Positions 1 to 7,847 of a stretch of 35,190 nt of DNA are shown one piece after another (position 1 is the first letter of the stretch; each line of letters opens with the position of its first letter). A model generated the notes under the pieces. The model was not told the origin of the DNA and ran no database searches. It was given only the letters and a program-made list of their open reading frames with translations. The stretch is taken from the NCBI GenBank assembly GCA_937895785.1, contig CALBKW010000095.1, forward strand, positions 1-35,190, read 5' to 3'. A program made the translations under genes and the position numbers. This DNA comes from an uncultured Candidatus Melainabacteria bacterium. Lineage in GTDB: Bacteria; Cyanobacteriota; Vampirovibrionia; Gastranaerophilales; Gastranaerophilaceae.

Positions 1-1
1 G

Positions 2-1180
2 GTAGACGGCACAGGTTCTGCAGGAGGTGCAGGCGGAGTGAGTGGTTCATCAGGAGTAAGCAACTCAGGTAAAGTGGGCACAACTGATTCAACTTCATCA
101 GCAGGTGGTACTGGCGGTTCTTCTAGCGTAAGCGGTTCAGGTACAGTAAGCACTGTAGAGAGCACTTCATCAACAGGTGGTACTAGCGGAGTTAGAAAAG
201 CTGCGCGTGCGACAAGTACTCAATCATTAAATGATGTTAACAATACTGGTATTGCAATGCATTCTGTAAGCACAAGATTATCAGATTCAACACTGGTGCT
301 AAGAGAAGCAACAAATATTGAGACTTTTTATCCAATAGGTGGAGGAGGAGGAACTACCCTTCCTACAACGCCAACAGCTCCAATTGGTAATGGTAAAATC
401 CCAGTTGGTTCGGCAGTGCTTGATAAAACCTTAATTAATGGTGGAACAATAGCTGGCGGTACTATAACAGGTGGAACAACTATAGTCGGTGGAACTATAA
501 CAGGTGGTACGATAATTGGTGGTTCAACACCGACAACAAAACCTTCGACAACCGTTAATACAACTGATTCAACAACATCTACTGGTGGTGCAGGAGGTGC
601 TGGAGGAAGTTCTGGTCATTATGAAACAAAAGATGTTTATTCAAGTGCACAAAAAGCTAATTTGACGGCACAGTATAATAACCTAGTAAAACTTGTCAGA
701 GAAGCGGAAGCTACGGCAAATACTGCTTATGCAAACTTGCAAAATGCCCAAAGTCAATCAGCAAGTGGAGCTACTGCATCGGGTGATTACAACAGTGAGT
801 TTTATCAAAATTTGTTTAAGCAAATGGAACAAAATGGATATCAAGCTTTTGACCAAAAGGCCTTGAATAATCCTGACTTTTTACAAAGCCAATTAACAAA
901 TGGTTTATGGTTCTTAGGACAAAAGAACTCAGAAGGCAAGTATGCTCAAACTTCATTGTCTTCATCTACAATGGTTTCAGAAGTTTCGGACGATAGAGAT
1001 TTAGCAAAAGCTGAAGCAGAATATAATGCGGCAACTGCAAAAATCAATAAGAAAGAAAAGAAATTAGACATGCAGATGAAAGAAATGGATACTGAACACA
1101 GTGCTCTTCAAACAGAATATGATTCAGTGAAGAGTTTAATTTCTGACAATGTGAGCAAATCATTTAATTTATTTTCATAA
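2..1180 (+). CDS. Gly/Ser/Thr-rich repeat protein with C-terminal coiled coil (5' partial)
   Basis: The reading frame is open to the left edge of the window, so the gene starts upstream; the GTG at 38 lies inside repeats and is not a credible start. The N-terminal part in view is low complexity with imperfect units ending in STSSxGGTxG. A block of short GGTI/TGGT repeats follows (about nt 436-525), as in a beta-helix-like or stalk segment. From about nt 625 the protein becomes helical and charged: an alanine-rich segment, then a Lys/Glu-rich coiled coil near the C-terminus, ending in SFNLFS. No enzyme motif is seen. The composition suggests a secreted, surface or structural protein, but no signal peptide can be judged because the N-terminus is missing. 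Function unknown. The coiled-coil tail recalls appendage or export-system proteins, which is inference only. Confidence 0.8.
   Translation, partial: VDGTGSAGGAGGVSGSSGVSNSGKVGTTDSTSSAGGTGGSSSVSGSGTVSTVESTSSTGGTSGVRKAARATSTQSLNDVNNTGIAMHSVSTRLSDSTLVLREATNIETFYPIGGGGGTTLPTTPTAPIGNGKIPVGSAVLDKTLINGGTIAGGTITGGTTIVGGTITGGTIIGGSTPTTKPSTTVNTTDSTTSTGGAGGAGGSSGHYETKDVYSSAQKANLTAQYNNLVKLVREAEATANTAYANLQNAQSQSASGATASGDYNSEFYQNLFKQMEQNGYQAFDQKALNNPDFLQSQLTNGLWFLGQKNSEGKYAQTSLSSSTMVSEVSDDRDLAKAEAEYNAATAKINKKEKKLDMQMKEMDTEHSALQTEYDSVKSLISDNVSKSFNLFS
55..200 (+). repeat. Imperfect tandem repeat coding for Ser/Thr/Gly units
   Basis: Two adjacent units (about 55-128 and 129-195) code for closely similar peptides, VSNSGKVGTTDSTSSAGG and VSGSGTVSTVESTSSTGG. 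Partial copies occur before position 55 and again near 553-610 (NTTDSTTSTGGAGGAGG). The similarity is visible in the DNA as well as the protein, so recent slippage or recombination is plausible. Confidence 0.65.
436..525 (+). repeat. Short GGT-I/T tandem repeats
   Basis: About five copies of a 5-7 residue unit of the type GGTI(A/T/I) lie in a row, coded by ggtggaactataacaggt-like DNA. Periodic small and beta-branched residues suggest a beta-helical or fibrous stretch. The DNA itself is a potential slippage site. Confidence 0.6.
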
Positions 1181-1191
1181 TGTAGTATAAT
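1163..1191 (+). promoter_or_regulatory. Probable sigma70-type promoter of the MNT/HEPN module
   Basis: A perfect TATAAT (1186-1191) is preceded, after 17 bases, by the weak -35 TTTAAT (1163-1168). It overlaps the end of the previous gene and would start transcription near 1198, about 20 bases before the ATG at 1218. Confidence 0.5.
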
Positions 1192-1217
1192 AATCACAGT
1201 TAAAAGAACGGTGGTTT

Positions 1218-1640
1218 ATGACAAATTCTGAAAATGTTAGATGGATAATGCTTTATACTGGCGATTTTCGTCCTAAATATTTTGAATTGCTAGATATAAT
1301 TTCGACATTAATTGACAAATCTGAAACAGAACCTTTAGAGGCTGAGTTTTGTCTTTCATTTGCCTACAAATTTATAAAACTTTTTGACGGATTAATGAAA
1401 ACATTAAAGGAGTTTTTTCAATATCAAGGTATATTTCAAACTACCGCTCGAGAGTTTATAAAAGAACTTTTTTATGATGAAATCGTAGAGGACGGGCAAG
1501 TTTGGATTGATATGCTTTATGACGTAAATCGATTACGTTCAAGTATGCCATTTTCTAGTGACGTATTTCTAGTTGTAAATAAGTATGTAAAACCTTTAAC
1601 ACAGATGTATGAATATTTAGAGCAAATGAGTGAAAATTAA
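1218..1640 (+). CDS. HEPN-like nucleotidyltransferase substrate-binding protein (HepT-like), degenerate motif
   Basis: A small, all-helical protein of 140 residues resembling the nucleotidyltransferase substrate-binding / HEPN family: a helix with FDGLMKTLKEFFQYQG, then REFIKELFYDEIVEDGQVWIDMLYD. In active HepT-type RNases this last segment runs into an R-x4-6-H motif. Here residues 103-112 read VNRLRSSMPF and no histidine is present, so RNase activity through that motif looks lost. The stop overlaps the next start by one base (TAATG), so the two genes are probably translationally coupled. A GGTGG sequence five bases before the ATG is a plausible ribosome site. It could be a partner or antitoxin-like subunit of the MNT protein, or a housekeeping relic. 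The family assignment rests on motif and context. Confidence 0.7.
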   Translation: MTNSENVRWIMLYTGDFRPKYFELLDIISTLIDKSETEPLEAEFCLSFAYKFIKLFDGLMKTLKEFFQYQGIFQTTAREFIKELFYDEIVEDGQVWIDMLYDVNRLRSSMPFSSDVFLVVNKYVKPLTQMYEYLEQMSEN

Positions 1641-2449
1641 TGAAAGATAAATTTTTTGAATTAGGTGAATATACATACAATTTGCTAATTGATTGGTTTA
1701 AGCAAAAAGACAGTATAAAAATTGTTAGAATGTATGGCTCAAGATACAGAGGTGGCGCAAGAAAATCCTCTGATATTGATTTTTTACTAGAAGGTACATT
1801 CCAACATGATATGATTTACAACTTTAAACAAGAAATTAATAGCTTAAAACATCCATATCGTATTGATTTTGTAGATATTAAATCAGAAGAAAGTATGGAC
1901 TCTTATTTTACAGAAAGAAATTTTAAAATTAGTGAAATTTTCTATCTTCGTTCAGATTATTTTCCAGAAGAAACTTATGTAGAACAAGGTCCAAAAGGAA
2001 TTAGAGAATTTGAGTTTTATCCTCGTTGGGTTTATAGATATCGTAGCTATTTCATGTGGAAATTTGAAGAATTTATGCCAGATGTAAACGACATGATTAT
2101 AAGTCATGAAAATAATTACGATGATATTCAAGCTCAAATTGACATTTTTGGAAGATTTAAAAATATTTTCGAAGGATGTTGGAAACTTTTAAAAGATTAT
2201 GCAAAAGATGAATTTAATAAAAAAATCTTTTTGCCAAGAGAAATTTTTGAATTTGCGCAAGAAAAAAATATTATAAAAAATAAAAAAGTTTGGACAGATA
2301 TGATTTATGATTTTAAAATTATGACTGATTGTCCATTTGTTGAAATCAATGATGAAATGATTTACCGTCTAAAAATAGTTTATATGCCTGCAATGATTGA
2401 ATTACGAGAATATTTTAAAGCAATGTTTGAAGAAGTAATTAATGCGTAA
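1640..2449 (+). CDS. MNT-type nucleotidyltransferase fused to a HEPN-like domain
   Basis: Residues 1-80 form a minimal nucleotidyltransferase domain: MYGSRYRGGARKSSDIDFLL carries the GS motif (33-34) and metal-binding Asp45 and Asp47, and YRIDFVD supplies the third Asp (76). After a linker, residues about 140-265 resemble the upstream 140-aa protein: both have the order F-(E/D)G-x4-LK-(D/E), then (V)W-(I/T)-DM-(L/I)-YD, then a CPF/MPF turn. No R-x4-6-H RNase motif is seen in this second domain either. Family members transfer nucleotides (AMP or short oligo-A) to protein or RNA, and MntA/HepT pairs are toxin-antitoxin systems. Here both parts occur in one chain, with an extra HEPN copy upstream. 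The exact role is unknown; the polymerase-type active site looks intact. Confidence 0.78.
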   Translation: MKDKFFELGEYTYNLLIDWFKQKDSIKIVRMYGSRYRGGARKSSDIDFLLEGTFQHDMIYNFKQEINSLKHPYRIDFVDIKSEESMDSYFTERNFKISEIFYLRSDYFPEETYVEQGPKGIREFEFYPRWVYRYRSYFMWKFEEFMPDVNDMIISHENNYDDIQAQIDIFGRFKNIFEGCWKLLKDYAKDEFNKKIFLPREIFEFAQEKNIIKNKKVWTDMIYDFKIMTDCPFVEINDEMIYRLKIVYMPAMIELREYFKAMFEEVINA

Positions 2450-2556
2450 ATTTTTATGAAATTTTTACATTAAAAAACTCCCCGAAAATATGTAAACAAT
2501 TGTAAAAGCATGGTATTAACACTAGCAAATATTTTTTTGATGTACTTTAATTTTAA

Positions 2557-2577
2557 TATACTAGTATTTGTAAGGGA
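2557..2577 (+). promoter_or_regulatory. Possible -10 box and ribosome binding site for the 2583 operon
   Basis: TATACT (2557-2562) is a reasonable -10. The best -35 (TTGATG, 2537-2542) is only 14 bases away, so the promoter is tentative. ATACTAGTAT (2558-2567) is a perfect 10-base palindrome on the -10. AAGGGA (2572-2577) lies five bases before the ATG at 2583 and favours it over the GTG at 2580. Confidence 0.35.
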
Positions 2578-2582
2578 ATGTG

Positions 2583-3608
2583 ATGAATATTAATCCAGTA
2601 ATGCCTCAAATCCAACAGGGTTTTACATCAAAAAAAGAACAAGAGCCTAAGAAACTTAAATATGCAAAAGATACTTTGTTGGAAAATAATTTGAAGACAA
2701 GAGCCACTATTCAAGCTGGTAAGTTAACAAAAGCGTTTACAACTTATCCTGCAAAAGGTTTAAAAGGCGATAGAAATGCTAATTTCTATGAATTTTTGAC
2801 AATGGGTACAGTGCCATATTTAATGGGTAGTGCTGCATTGATGGCTGTTTTTAACTTGGCAAATAAACATTTTACTCCATTTGCAAATTCTAAAGCTGGT
2901 CAAATTGGTAAAAAGATGGCTTTAGGTGTTGCTATGTACGGCGTAGCAAAAGAAGCTTCTAAATCTTTGGTTAATGTTCCAGTTAAGGCAATGACTGGTG
3001 TTGATACAGAAATGCCTTATGCTAAAGTAGTCGAAGGTTTCCCAAAATTTGAAGGCGATAAAAATACAAAATCAATTGAATACCATAAAGTATTTGAAAG
3101 CGTAGAGTTCCCTCGTTATGACTTGTTATATGGTAAAACAAATGAAGACAGAAATGCATATTATGATAAAGTTGCTAAAAAATTGGGCTTAGGCGAAAAC
3201 TTAGCATCTTCAGATAAAGAAGTAAAACCTAGAATTAAAGATATTATTGTTCGTTCTAACACTGCAAAAAGTATTTCTTCATACTTATGGGCAGCAACAG
3301 GCGTAGGTTTAGCAGTTCAAAAACCTTGGGATAATTTCTTTGTTTCAGCAACAAAAGGCAAAGGCGTACAAAAAGTTGCAAATATGGCTCGTTCATTTGG
3401 TAATAACTTTGTAAAAGCAGCAAAGGATTTATGGACTGGTGGTGCAAACCCAACAAAAGTTCAAAAATACGCGGGTAAAGCCTTAATCGGAGCTGCGGTT
3501 GCAGCAACAGTAATCGGTGTTGCAAATACCGTAATCAGTGCAAGAAAGTCGGCAAACTTGGAAGATAAAAACGTGTTTGATTCAAACAGAAAGGTTGTGG
3601 TGGACTAA
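2583..3608 (+). CDS. Unrecognised membrane protein, first of a paralogous pair
   Basis: A 341-residue protein I do not recognise. The N-terminus is charged and carries GFTS (residues 13-16), similar to the PSFTSN of the amylase two genes on. Hydrophobic segments lie at about 71-94 and 112-124, then near 231-247 (SSYLWAATGVGLAV), and a clear membrane helix sits at about 295-318 followed by a charged tail. The section 127-250 matches residues 102-206 of the next protein in order and motif: a (V/A)P-x-KA-x2-G-x-D turn, an aromatic stretch with FPRYDLL (FQDAQYQPWDV in the partner), a K-x-G-(L/V) helix, and a terminal LW-x3-G hydrophobic segment. So the two genes are old duplicates. The gene overlaps no other; the next ATG is two bases after its stop. 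Probably a membrane-anchored component acting with its neighbour; no enzyme motif. Confidence 0.8.
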   Translation: MNINPVMPQIQQGFTSKKEQEPKKLKYAKDTLLENNLKTRATIQAGKLTKAFTTYPAKGLKGDRNANFYEFLTMGTVPYLMGSAALMAVFNLANKHFTPFANSKAGQIGKKMALGVAMYGVAKEASKSLVNVPVKAMTGVDTEMPYAKVVEGFPKFEGDKNTKSIEYHKVFESVEFPRYDLLYGKTNEDRNAYYDKVAKKLGLGENLASSDKEVKPRIKDIIVRSNTAKSISSYLWAATGVGLAVQKPWDNFFVSATKGKGVQKVANMARSFGNNFVKAAKDLWTGGANPTKVQKYAGKALIGAAVAATVIGVANTVISARKSANLEDKNVFDSNRKVVVD

Positions 3609-3609
3609 G

Positions 3610-5970
3610 ATGACAATAACCGCAACTAACGGAATTAAGACTCAACAATACATTAAACCTCAAGAAGCTAAAGGTAAATTAGTTTCTTCATCAATATTCC
3701 CAAATGTAAAAGATACAAAATACAATTTCAATGCTTTAAAACACGGTTTAACTGGTAAAGCTAACGACCATGAATTAGGCAAATTAAACGATGTTGGTAT
3801 GAAAGTTGGTGCAGTAGCATTGGCTGGTTATCTAGCAACTCAAAAAGCTACTCCAAAAACAAAATTGATGGAATTTGTAGGTTTAGCAACTTTCTTTGGT
3901 GCGATGAAATTATGGCCAAAATTAGCAATTGGTGCTCCTGCAAAAGCTATTCACGGTTTTGACCCAACTCAAGAATATGAAGATAGTTTTGGACGTAAGA
4001 AACCATTTTTCCAAGATGCACAATATCAACCTTGGGACGTATATTCAAACGAACAATTACAAAAAATTGGCGATAAAATGGGCGTAGATAAAAATGCTCA
4101 AGATAGAAATGATTTAACAAAATCAAACATGACAAAAATCGCTACAAAAAATAACACATTGTGGATGATTACCGCAGGTATTGCATCTGCAGTATTCTCA
4201 GCATTAGCTTGTAACAAAGCAGAAAAAGTTATTGACCCAGCTTTAGACAAAGTTAATAACGAAAAAGCAGACAAATTATTACAAAACTTTGATGCAGAAT
4301 CTCAAAAACGTATGACTTCTGCAAGCAAAGATATGCAAAAAGATTTAGACAAAATTTTTGAAGAAAACAAAGGTAAAACTGTAGATAACAAATTAGTTGA
4401 AAAGATTTCAGGCAGATTAGCTAAAGGTTTAGATCCTGTAACTGAAGAAGGCGTTAAAGAAGATATGAAAAATATCTTGATGAACGGTAAATCTTTAGTT
4501 AACGAAAGCTTAGCAGAAAAAATTTCAAACGGTTCTAAAAAAGTTTTAGCTCAAAAATTCTCAGAAGAACAAGTTGCAAAAATTGTTCCATCAAAAGAAG
4601 AAATTGTTAAACACTTCAACGACAATCAAATGATGGGCAGAGAAGTTAACGAAGATGAAGCAATGGAAGTTCGTTCTTCTGTATCTCAATTATTCTTAGC
4701 CAAAGCTAAAGAACAAGGAATGTCTACTGAAAAATTAAAAACTATCAAAAAAGGTGTTGCATTAGTTGCTGACAAAGCTCTCAAATCAAATTCAGCATCA
4801 GTTTTAGACGAAAATGCAATGAAGAAGGTTAGCGAAATTGGTAAAGCGATGAGCGAATTGCAAGCAAAAGATTCAATTCTTGATGATTATGCTCAAGCAA
4901 AAGTTGCTGACAAGCCTGAAACTGTGATTGCAAATTACTGGAATAAAACTTCTTCAAGTATTGTGAAATCTTTAGGTATTGACTTTAAAGAAATGGAAAA
5001 GGTTAGAAATAACCGTCAATTAGTTCAAGGCTTGGTAAGAAACAAAATGGAAGAAGTTACTTCTGATGATACAAAATACCAAAAAGCAATTGGCGAAATG
5101 GCTAACAATATCGCTGAATTAGATAAGAAAATTAAACCAGAAGATACAAGAAAATATGTAGATTTAGTTGGTAAAACTTACGATGATGCTGCGGGCAAAT
5201 TATACAACCAAGGTATGGAAGCTACTGCTAACAAATTAACAGCTCTTTCAGTAGGAGGTAAAGGTTCTTTAAAACGTGTTAAACAAGTTTACTTTGAAGA
5301 ACGTGTTGCTGGTGTTAAAAACTCTTTCTCAAGAATGATTAACACAATGGATGTATACAGAAGAATATCTAAAGGCGAAGTTCCAAAAGATGGTTCAGCA
5401 AGAGAAGTTAAAGAAGCAATGTTAGAACTTGTTAAACAAACAACATTACAAGGACACTCTTCTGACCACTCAATCAAATTCTACTTCAACAGAAGCCAAG
5501 ATAACTCTACAAATGTTGACAGAAGCGATGTTGAAATTAAAGACGGTAAAGTTGTAAATAAATACTTCAAAGACGGCAAAGGTGTAGATGTTCCAGAAGA
5601 TTATGGTTTCTACCAAAAAGCTATGAACTTTATGTACAACTCACCAATGGATAAAGATACTGTTGAGGCAATCAAAAAAGCAGGTATTGAAAAAGATGTA
5701 AACAAATACAATTCAGAAGTTTACAACAAAATTGGTAGCGCTGATTACTTCACAAAACCAAATCACAAAACAACAGGTGACCAAGGTGCATCTTCAGAAT
5801 ACAAATTCTTATTGTTAGGTGTTGCACCTGATGAAATGATGACAAAAACAGTTCAACAATCATATAACTCTCAAAAATGGGGTAAAACTTTCGGAACAGT
5901 AGGTGCTGTATTAACAGGTTTAACTGTTGCAGCTCAATTCTTGTTCGGTAAAGGTAAAGCAGTTAAGTAG
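3610..5970 (+). CDS. Large membrane protein with charged helical middle, second of a paralogous pair
   Basis: A 786-residue protein of unknown function. The open frame extends upstream to a GTG at 3538, but the ATG at 3610, just after the previous stop, is preferred because the extra 24 residues overlap the upstream gene. Hydrophobic segments are seen at about 64-78, 86-102 and 184-201, and the last 35 residues contain a C-terminal membrane helix (FGTVGAVLTGLTVAAQFLFG) with a lysine-rich end. Residues 102-206 are homologous to the previous protein. The long middle (about 205-750) is Lys/Glu/Asp-rich, helical and without cysteines, suggesting an extended coiled-coil or scaffold domain. The amylase gene follows after 15 bases with a good ribosome site, so all three genes are probably one transcript. 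Confidence 0.82.
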   Translation: MTITATNGIKTQQYIKPQEAKGKLVSSSIFPNVKDTKYNFNALKHGLTGKANDHELGKLNDVGMKVGAVALAGYLATQKATPKTKLMEFVGLATFFGAMKLWPKLAIGAPAKAIHGFDPTQEYEDSFGRKKPFFQDAQYQPWDVYSNEQLQKIGDKMGVDKNAQDRNDLTKSNMTKIATKNNTLWMITAGIASAVFSALACNKAEKVIDPALDKVNNEKADKLLQNFDAESQKRMTSASKDMQKDLDKIFEENKGKTVDNKLVEKISGRLAKGLDPVTEEGVKEDMKNILMNGKSLVNESLAEKISNGSKKVLAQKFSEEQVAKIVPSKEEIVKHFNDNQMMGREVNEDEAMEVRSSVSQLFLAKAKEQGMSTEKLKTIKKGVALVADKALKSNSASVLDENAMKKVSEIGKAMSELQAKDSILDDYAQAKVADKPETVIANYWNKTSSSIVKSLGIDFKEMEKVRNNRQLVQGLVRNKMEEVTSDDTKYQKAIGEMANNIAELDKKIKPEDTRKYVDLVGKTYDDAAGKLYNQGMEATANKLTALSVGGKGSLKRVKQVYFEERVAGVKNSFSRMINTMDVYRRISKGEVPKDGSAREVKEAMLELVKQTTLQGHSSDHSIKFYFNRSQDNSTNVDRSDVEIKDGKVVNKYFKDGKGVDVPEDYGFYQKAMNFMYNSPMDKDTVEAIKKAGIEKDVNKYNSEVYNKIGSADYFTKPNHKTTGDQGASSEYKFLLLGVAPDEMMTKTVQQSYNSQKWGKTFGTVGAVLTGLTVAAQFLFGKGKAVK

Positions 5971-5985
5971 GAAATAGGAAATAAA

Positions 5986-7764
5986 ATGTCAAGAGTTCAA
6001 TCAATTCAAGCAAAAATCTTAAATGTTCCAAATTTGAATGTTAAAGCTAAAAATGTAACAAGACCAAGCTTTACAAGCAATATGGAAATGTACACTTCAA
6101 ATCCATTGAAGAACTTTTTAGATACTCAAGCTGCAATGAATAAATCTCTTGTAAAAACTGCTCCTGTTCAAAATCCTGTTGTAAAAGAAACTGCTAAAGT
6201 TGAAGATAAAAAAGTTGAAAACAAACCAGCATATAAAAACAACTTCCGTTCAATGTTACAAAACGGTGAAGCTAAAATTTTAGCTATTGTTCCAAGAACT
6301 TTTAACGCAAAAGATGAAAACGGTGATGAAAAAATTACTGGTAATGAACAACATGGAACATTTTTGAATGCAATTGATAGATTAGATGAAGTTAAGGCAG
6401 AAGGCTTTAATGCATTCCATATTTTGCCAATTCACCCAACTGGTAAAAAACACGCAATGGGTTTGGCTGGTTCAATCTATTCTCCGCTAGATTTCTTACA
6501 AATAGATCCTAACCTAATTGATAAAAATGATAAAAGAACTCCAGTAGAACAAGTTAAGGCGTTCACTGATGCTTGTCACGAACGCGGTATTAAAGTTATG
6601 TTAGACTTGCCAAGTTGCTCATCTTATGATTTGTACTTGCAAAAGCCAGAATTGATGGCAAAAGAACGTGACGGACAAGCAAAAACACCTCAAGGCTGGA
6701 ACGATATTAGAATGTTCCAACCATTCTCAGATGAAACAAAAAGAGAATTAAATCCAGATTTAGTTGATTTACACAAAAAATATGTTGATATGTGCGTAGA
6801 TATGGGTATCGACGGTATTCGTGCTGACGTAGCTCGTGCGAAACCTACTGAATTTTGGGATATTATTATTCCTTATTCACACTCAAAAGATCCTGAATTT
6901 GGTTGGTTAGGTGAAACTTACACTTATGAAGATGCTTCACCACAAGCAAATATGCCTTATGACAGACCAGAAGATTCTTTAAGAGCTGGATTTGATGCGT
7001 ATTATGGTCAATATCACATTTTCCACGAATGGAAAGGTGCAAAAGACTTAAACGATTTCGTAAAAGAAAATATTGATATGTCAAATAGATTGGAAAAAGG
7101 TAAATCTTTAATCGGTTCATTTACAACTCACGATGATATTTCACCTATGTTCCATGGAGGTACTGAATACTGTAATCTTACAGCAGGTTTACAAGCAACA
7201 TTACCTATGTTGAATCCATACTATGTAGATGGTTACCAATCAGGTGATTACTATGTTTATGGTTATGACCACTCAAAATCAGAAGAATCTGAAACTGATT
7301 GTCACGAAATGACTGTTCACAGAGGTAAACTTGATATCTTCAATTTATCAAGAAAACCAGGTGGAAAAAATCCAGAAATTGGTAAGTTTATGACAGAATC
7401 TTTTAAAATGAGAGATAAATATCAAGACTTAATTACAAAAGGTTCTTTCATTGAATTAGATAAGAAAAACGACAAAGATGATCAAATTATTGCTTATGCA
7501 AGACACAAAGACGGTAAAACACTGTTGGTTGTAGGTAACAAAAATATTAATAGGAATGTCACAGCAACAGTTAAAGTTCCAACAATGAAAGCAACTCAAG
7601 AGCTTAAAAACTTGTTACCAGCATATGGCAAACAATCAAAATATCAAGCTGGTGACGGTGAATTAAAAGTAGACTTAGCTCCATCAAGAGTTCATGTATT
7701 TGAAATTGATACACCAAATATTGAACAAGCTTCAAAAGGACATGTTTACAAGCAAAACTTATAA
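5986..7764 (+). CDS. GH13-family alpha-amylase-like glycoside hydrolase
   Basis: A 592-residue protein with a (beta/alpha)8 GH13 catalytic domain from about residue 95. The four signature regions are visible: I, KVMLDLPSCSS (Asp207); II, GIDGIRADVARA (nucleophile Asp281 with Arg279); III, WLGETYTYE (acid/base Glu310); IV, SFTTHDDIS (His382, Asp383). Region I is unusual because the common N-H end is replaced by C-S-S. A C-terminal beta domain (about 490-575) follows. Residues 110-121 (DENGDEKITGNE) resemble an EF-hand/calcium loop. There is no signal peptide or lipobox; the first 85 residues are low complexity and contain PSFTSN. It likely acts on alpha-1,4-glucans (glycogen or starch); hydrolase versus transferase activity cannot be decided. 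It is the last gene of the membrane-protein operon, with the ribosome site AGGAAATA upstream. Confidence 0.88.
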   Translation: MSRVQSIQAKILNVPNLNVKAKNVTRPSFTSNMEMYTSNPLKNFLDTQAAMNKSLVKTAPVQNPVVKETAKVEDKKVENKPAYKNNFRSMLQNGEAKILAIVPRTFNAKDENGDEKITGNEQHGTFLNAIDRLDEVKAEGFNAFHILPIHPTGKKHAMGLAGSIYSPLDFLQIDPNLIDKNDKRTPVEQVKAFTDACHERGIKVMLDLPSCSSYDLYLQKPELMAKERDGQAKTPQGWNDIRMFQPFSDETKRELNPDLVDLHKKYVDMCVDMGIDGIRADVARAKPTEFWDIIIPYSHSKDPEFGWLGETYTYEDASPQANMPYDRPEDSLRAGFDAYYGQYHIFHEWKGAKDLNDFVKENIDMSNRLEKGKSLIGSFTTHDDISPMFHGGTEYCNLTAGLQATLPMLNPYYVDGYQSGDYYVYGYDHSKSEESETDCHEMTVHRGKLDIFNLSRKPGGKNPEIGKFMTESFKMRDKYQDLITKGSFIELDKKNDKDDQIIAYARHKDGKTLLVVGNKNINRNVTATVKVPTMKATQELKNLLPAYGKQSKYQAGDGELKVDLAPSRVHVFEIDTPNIEQASKGHVYKQNL

Positions 7765-7795
7765 GCTAAACATTAAATGACACGAAGATAACTTA

Positions 7796-7827
7796 AAGGG
7801 TGATTATACAAATCACCCTTATTTTTT
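7796..7827. terminator. Strong intrinsic terminator between convergent genes
   Basis: A perfect 10-base-pair stem (7796-7805 with 7811-7820) closes a 5-base loop and is followed by ATTTTTTG. It serves the amylase operon on + and may also act for the 11793-7848 operon on -, where the stem is followed by an A/T-rich stretch. Confidence 0.85.
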
Positions 7828-7847
7828 GTTTTATTAATTTTAATTAT

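Noticed and set aside
436..525. Possible CRISPR-like or satellite array
   Set aside because: Repeats are short, in frame, without spacers, and translate to a regular GGTI peptide repeat.
3256..3525. Open minus-strand frame of 89 codons inside the first membrane-protein gene
   Set aside because: Leu/Gln-rich composition, wholly inside a better gene, no promoter or ribosome site: an antisense shadow.
3538..3609. Upstream GTG extension of the 786-residue membrane protein
   Set aside because: It would overlap the previous gene by about 70 bases in another frame and lacks a ribosome site; the ATG at 3610 directly after the previous stop fits better.
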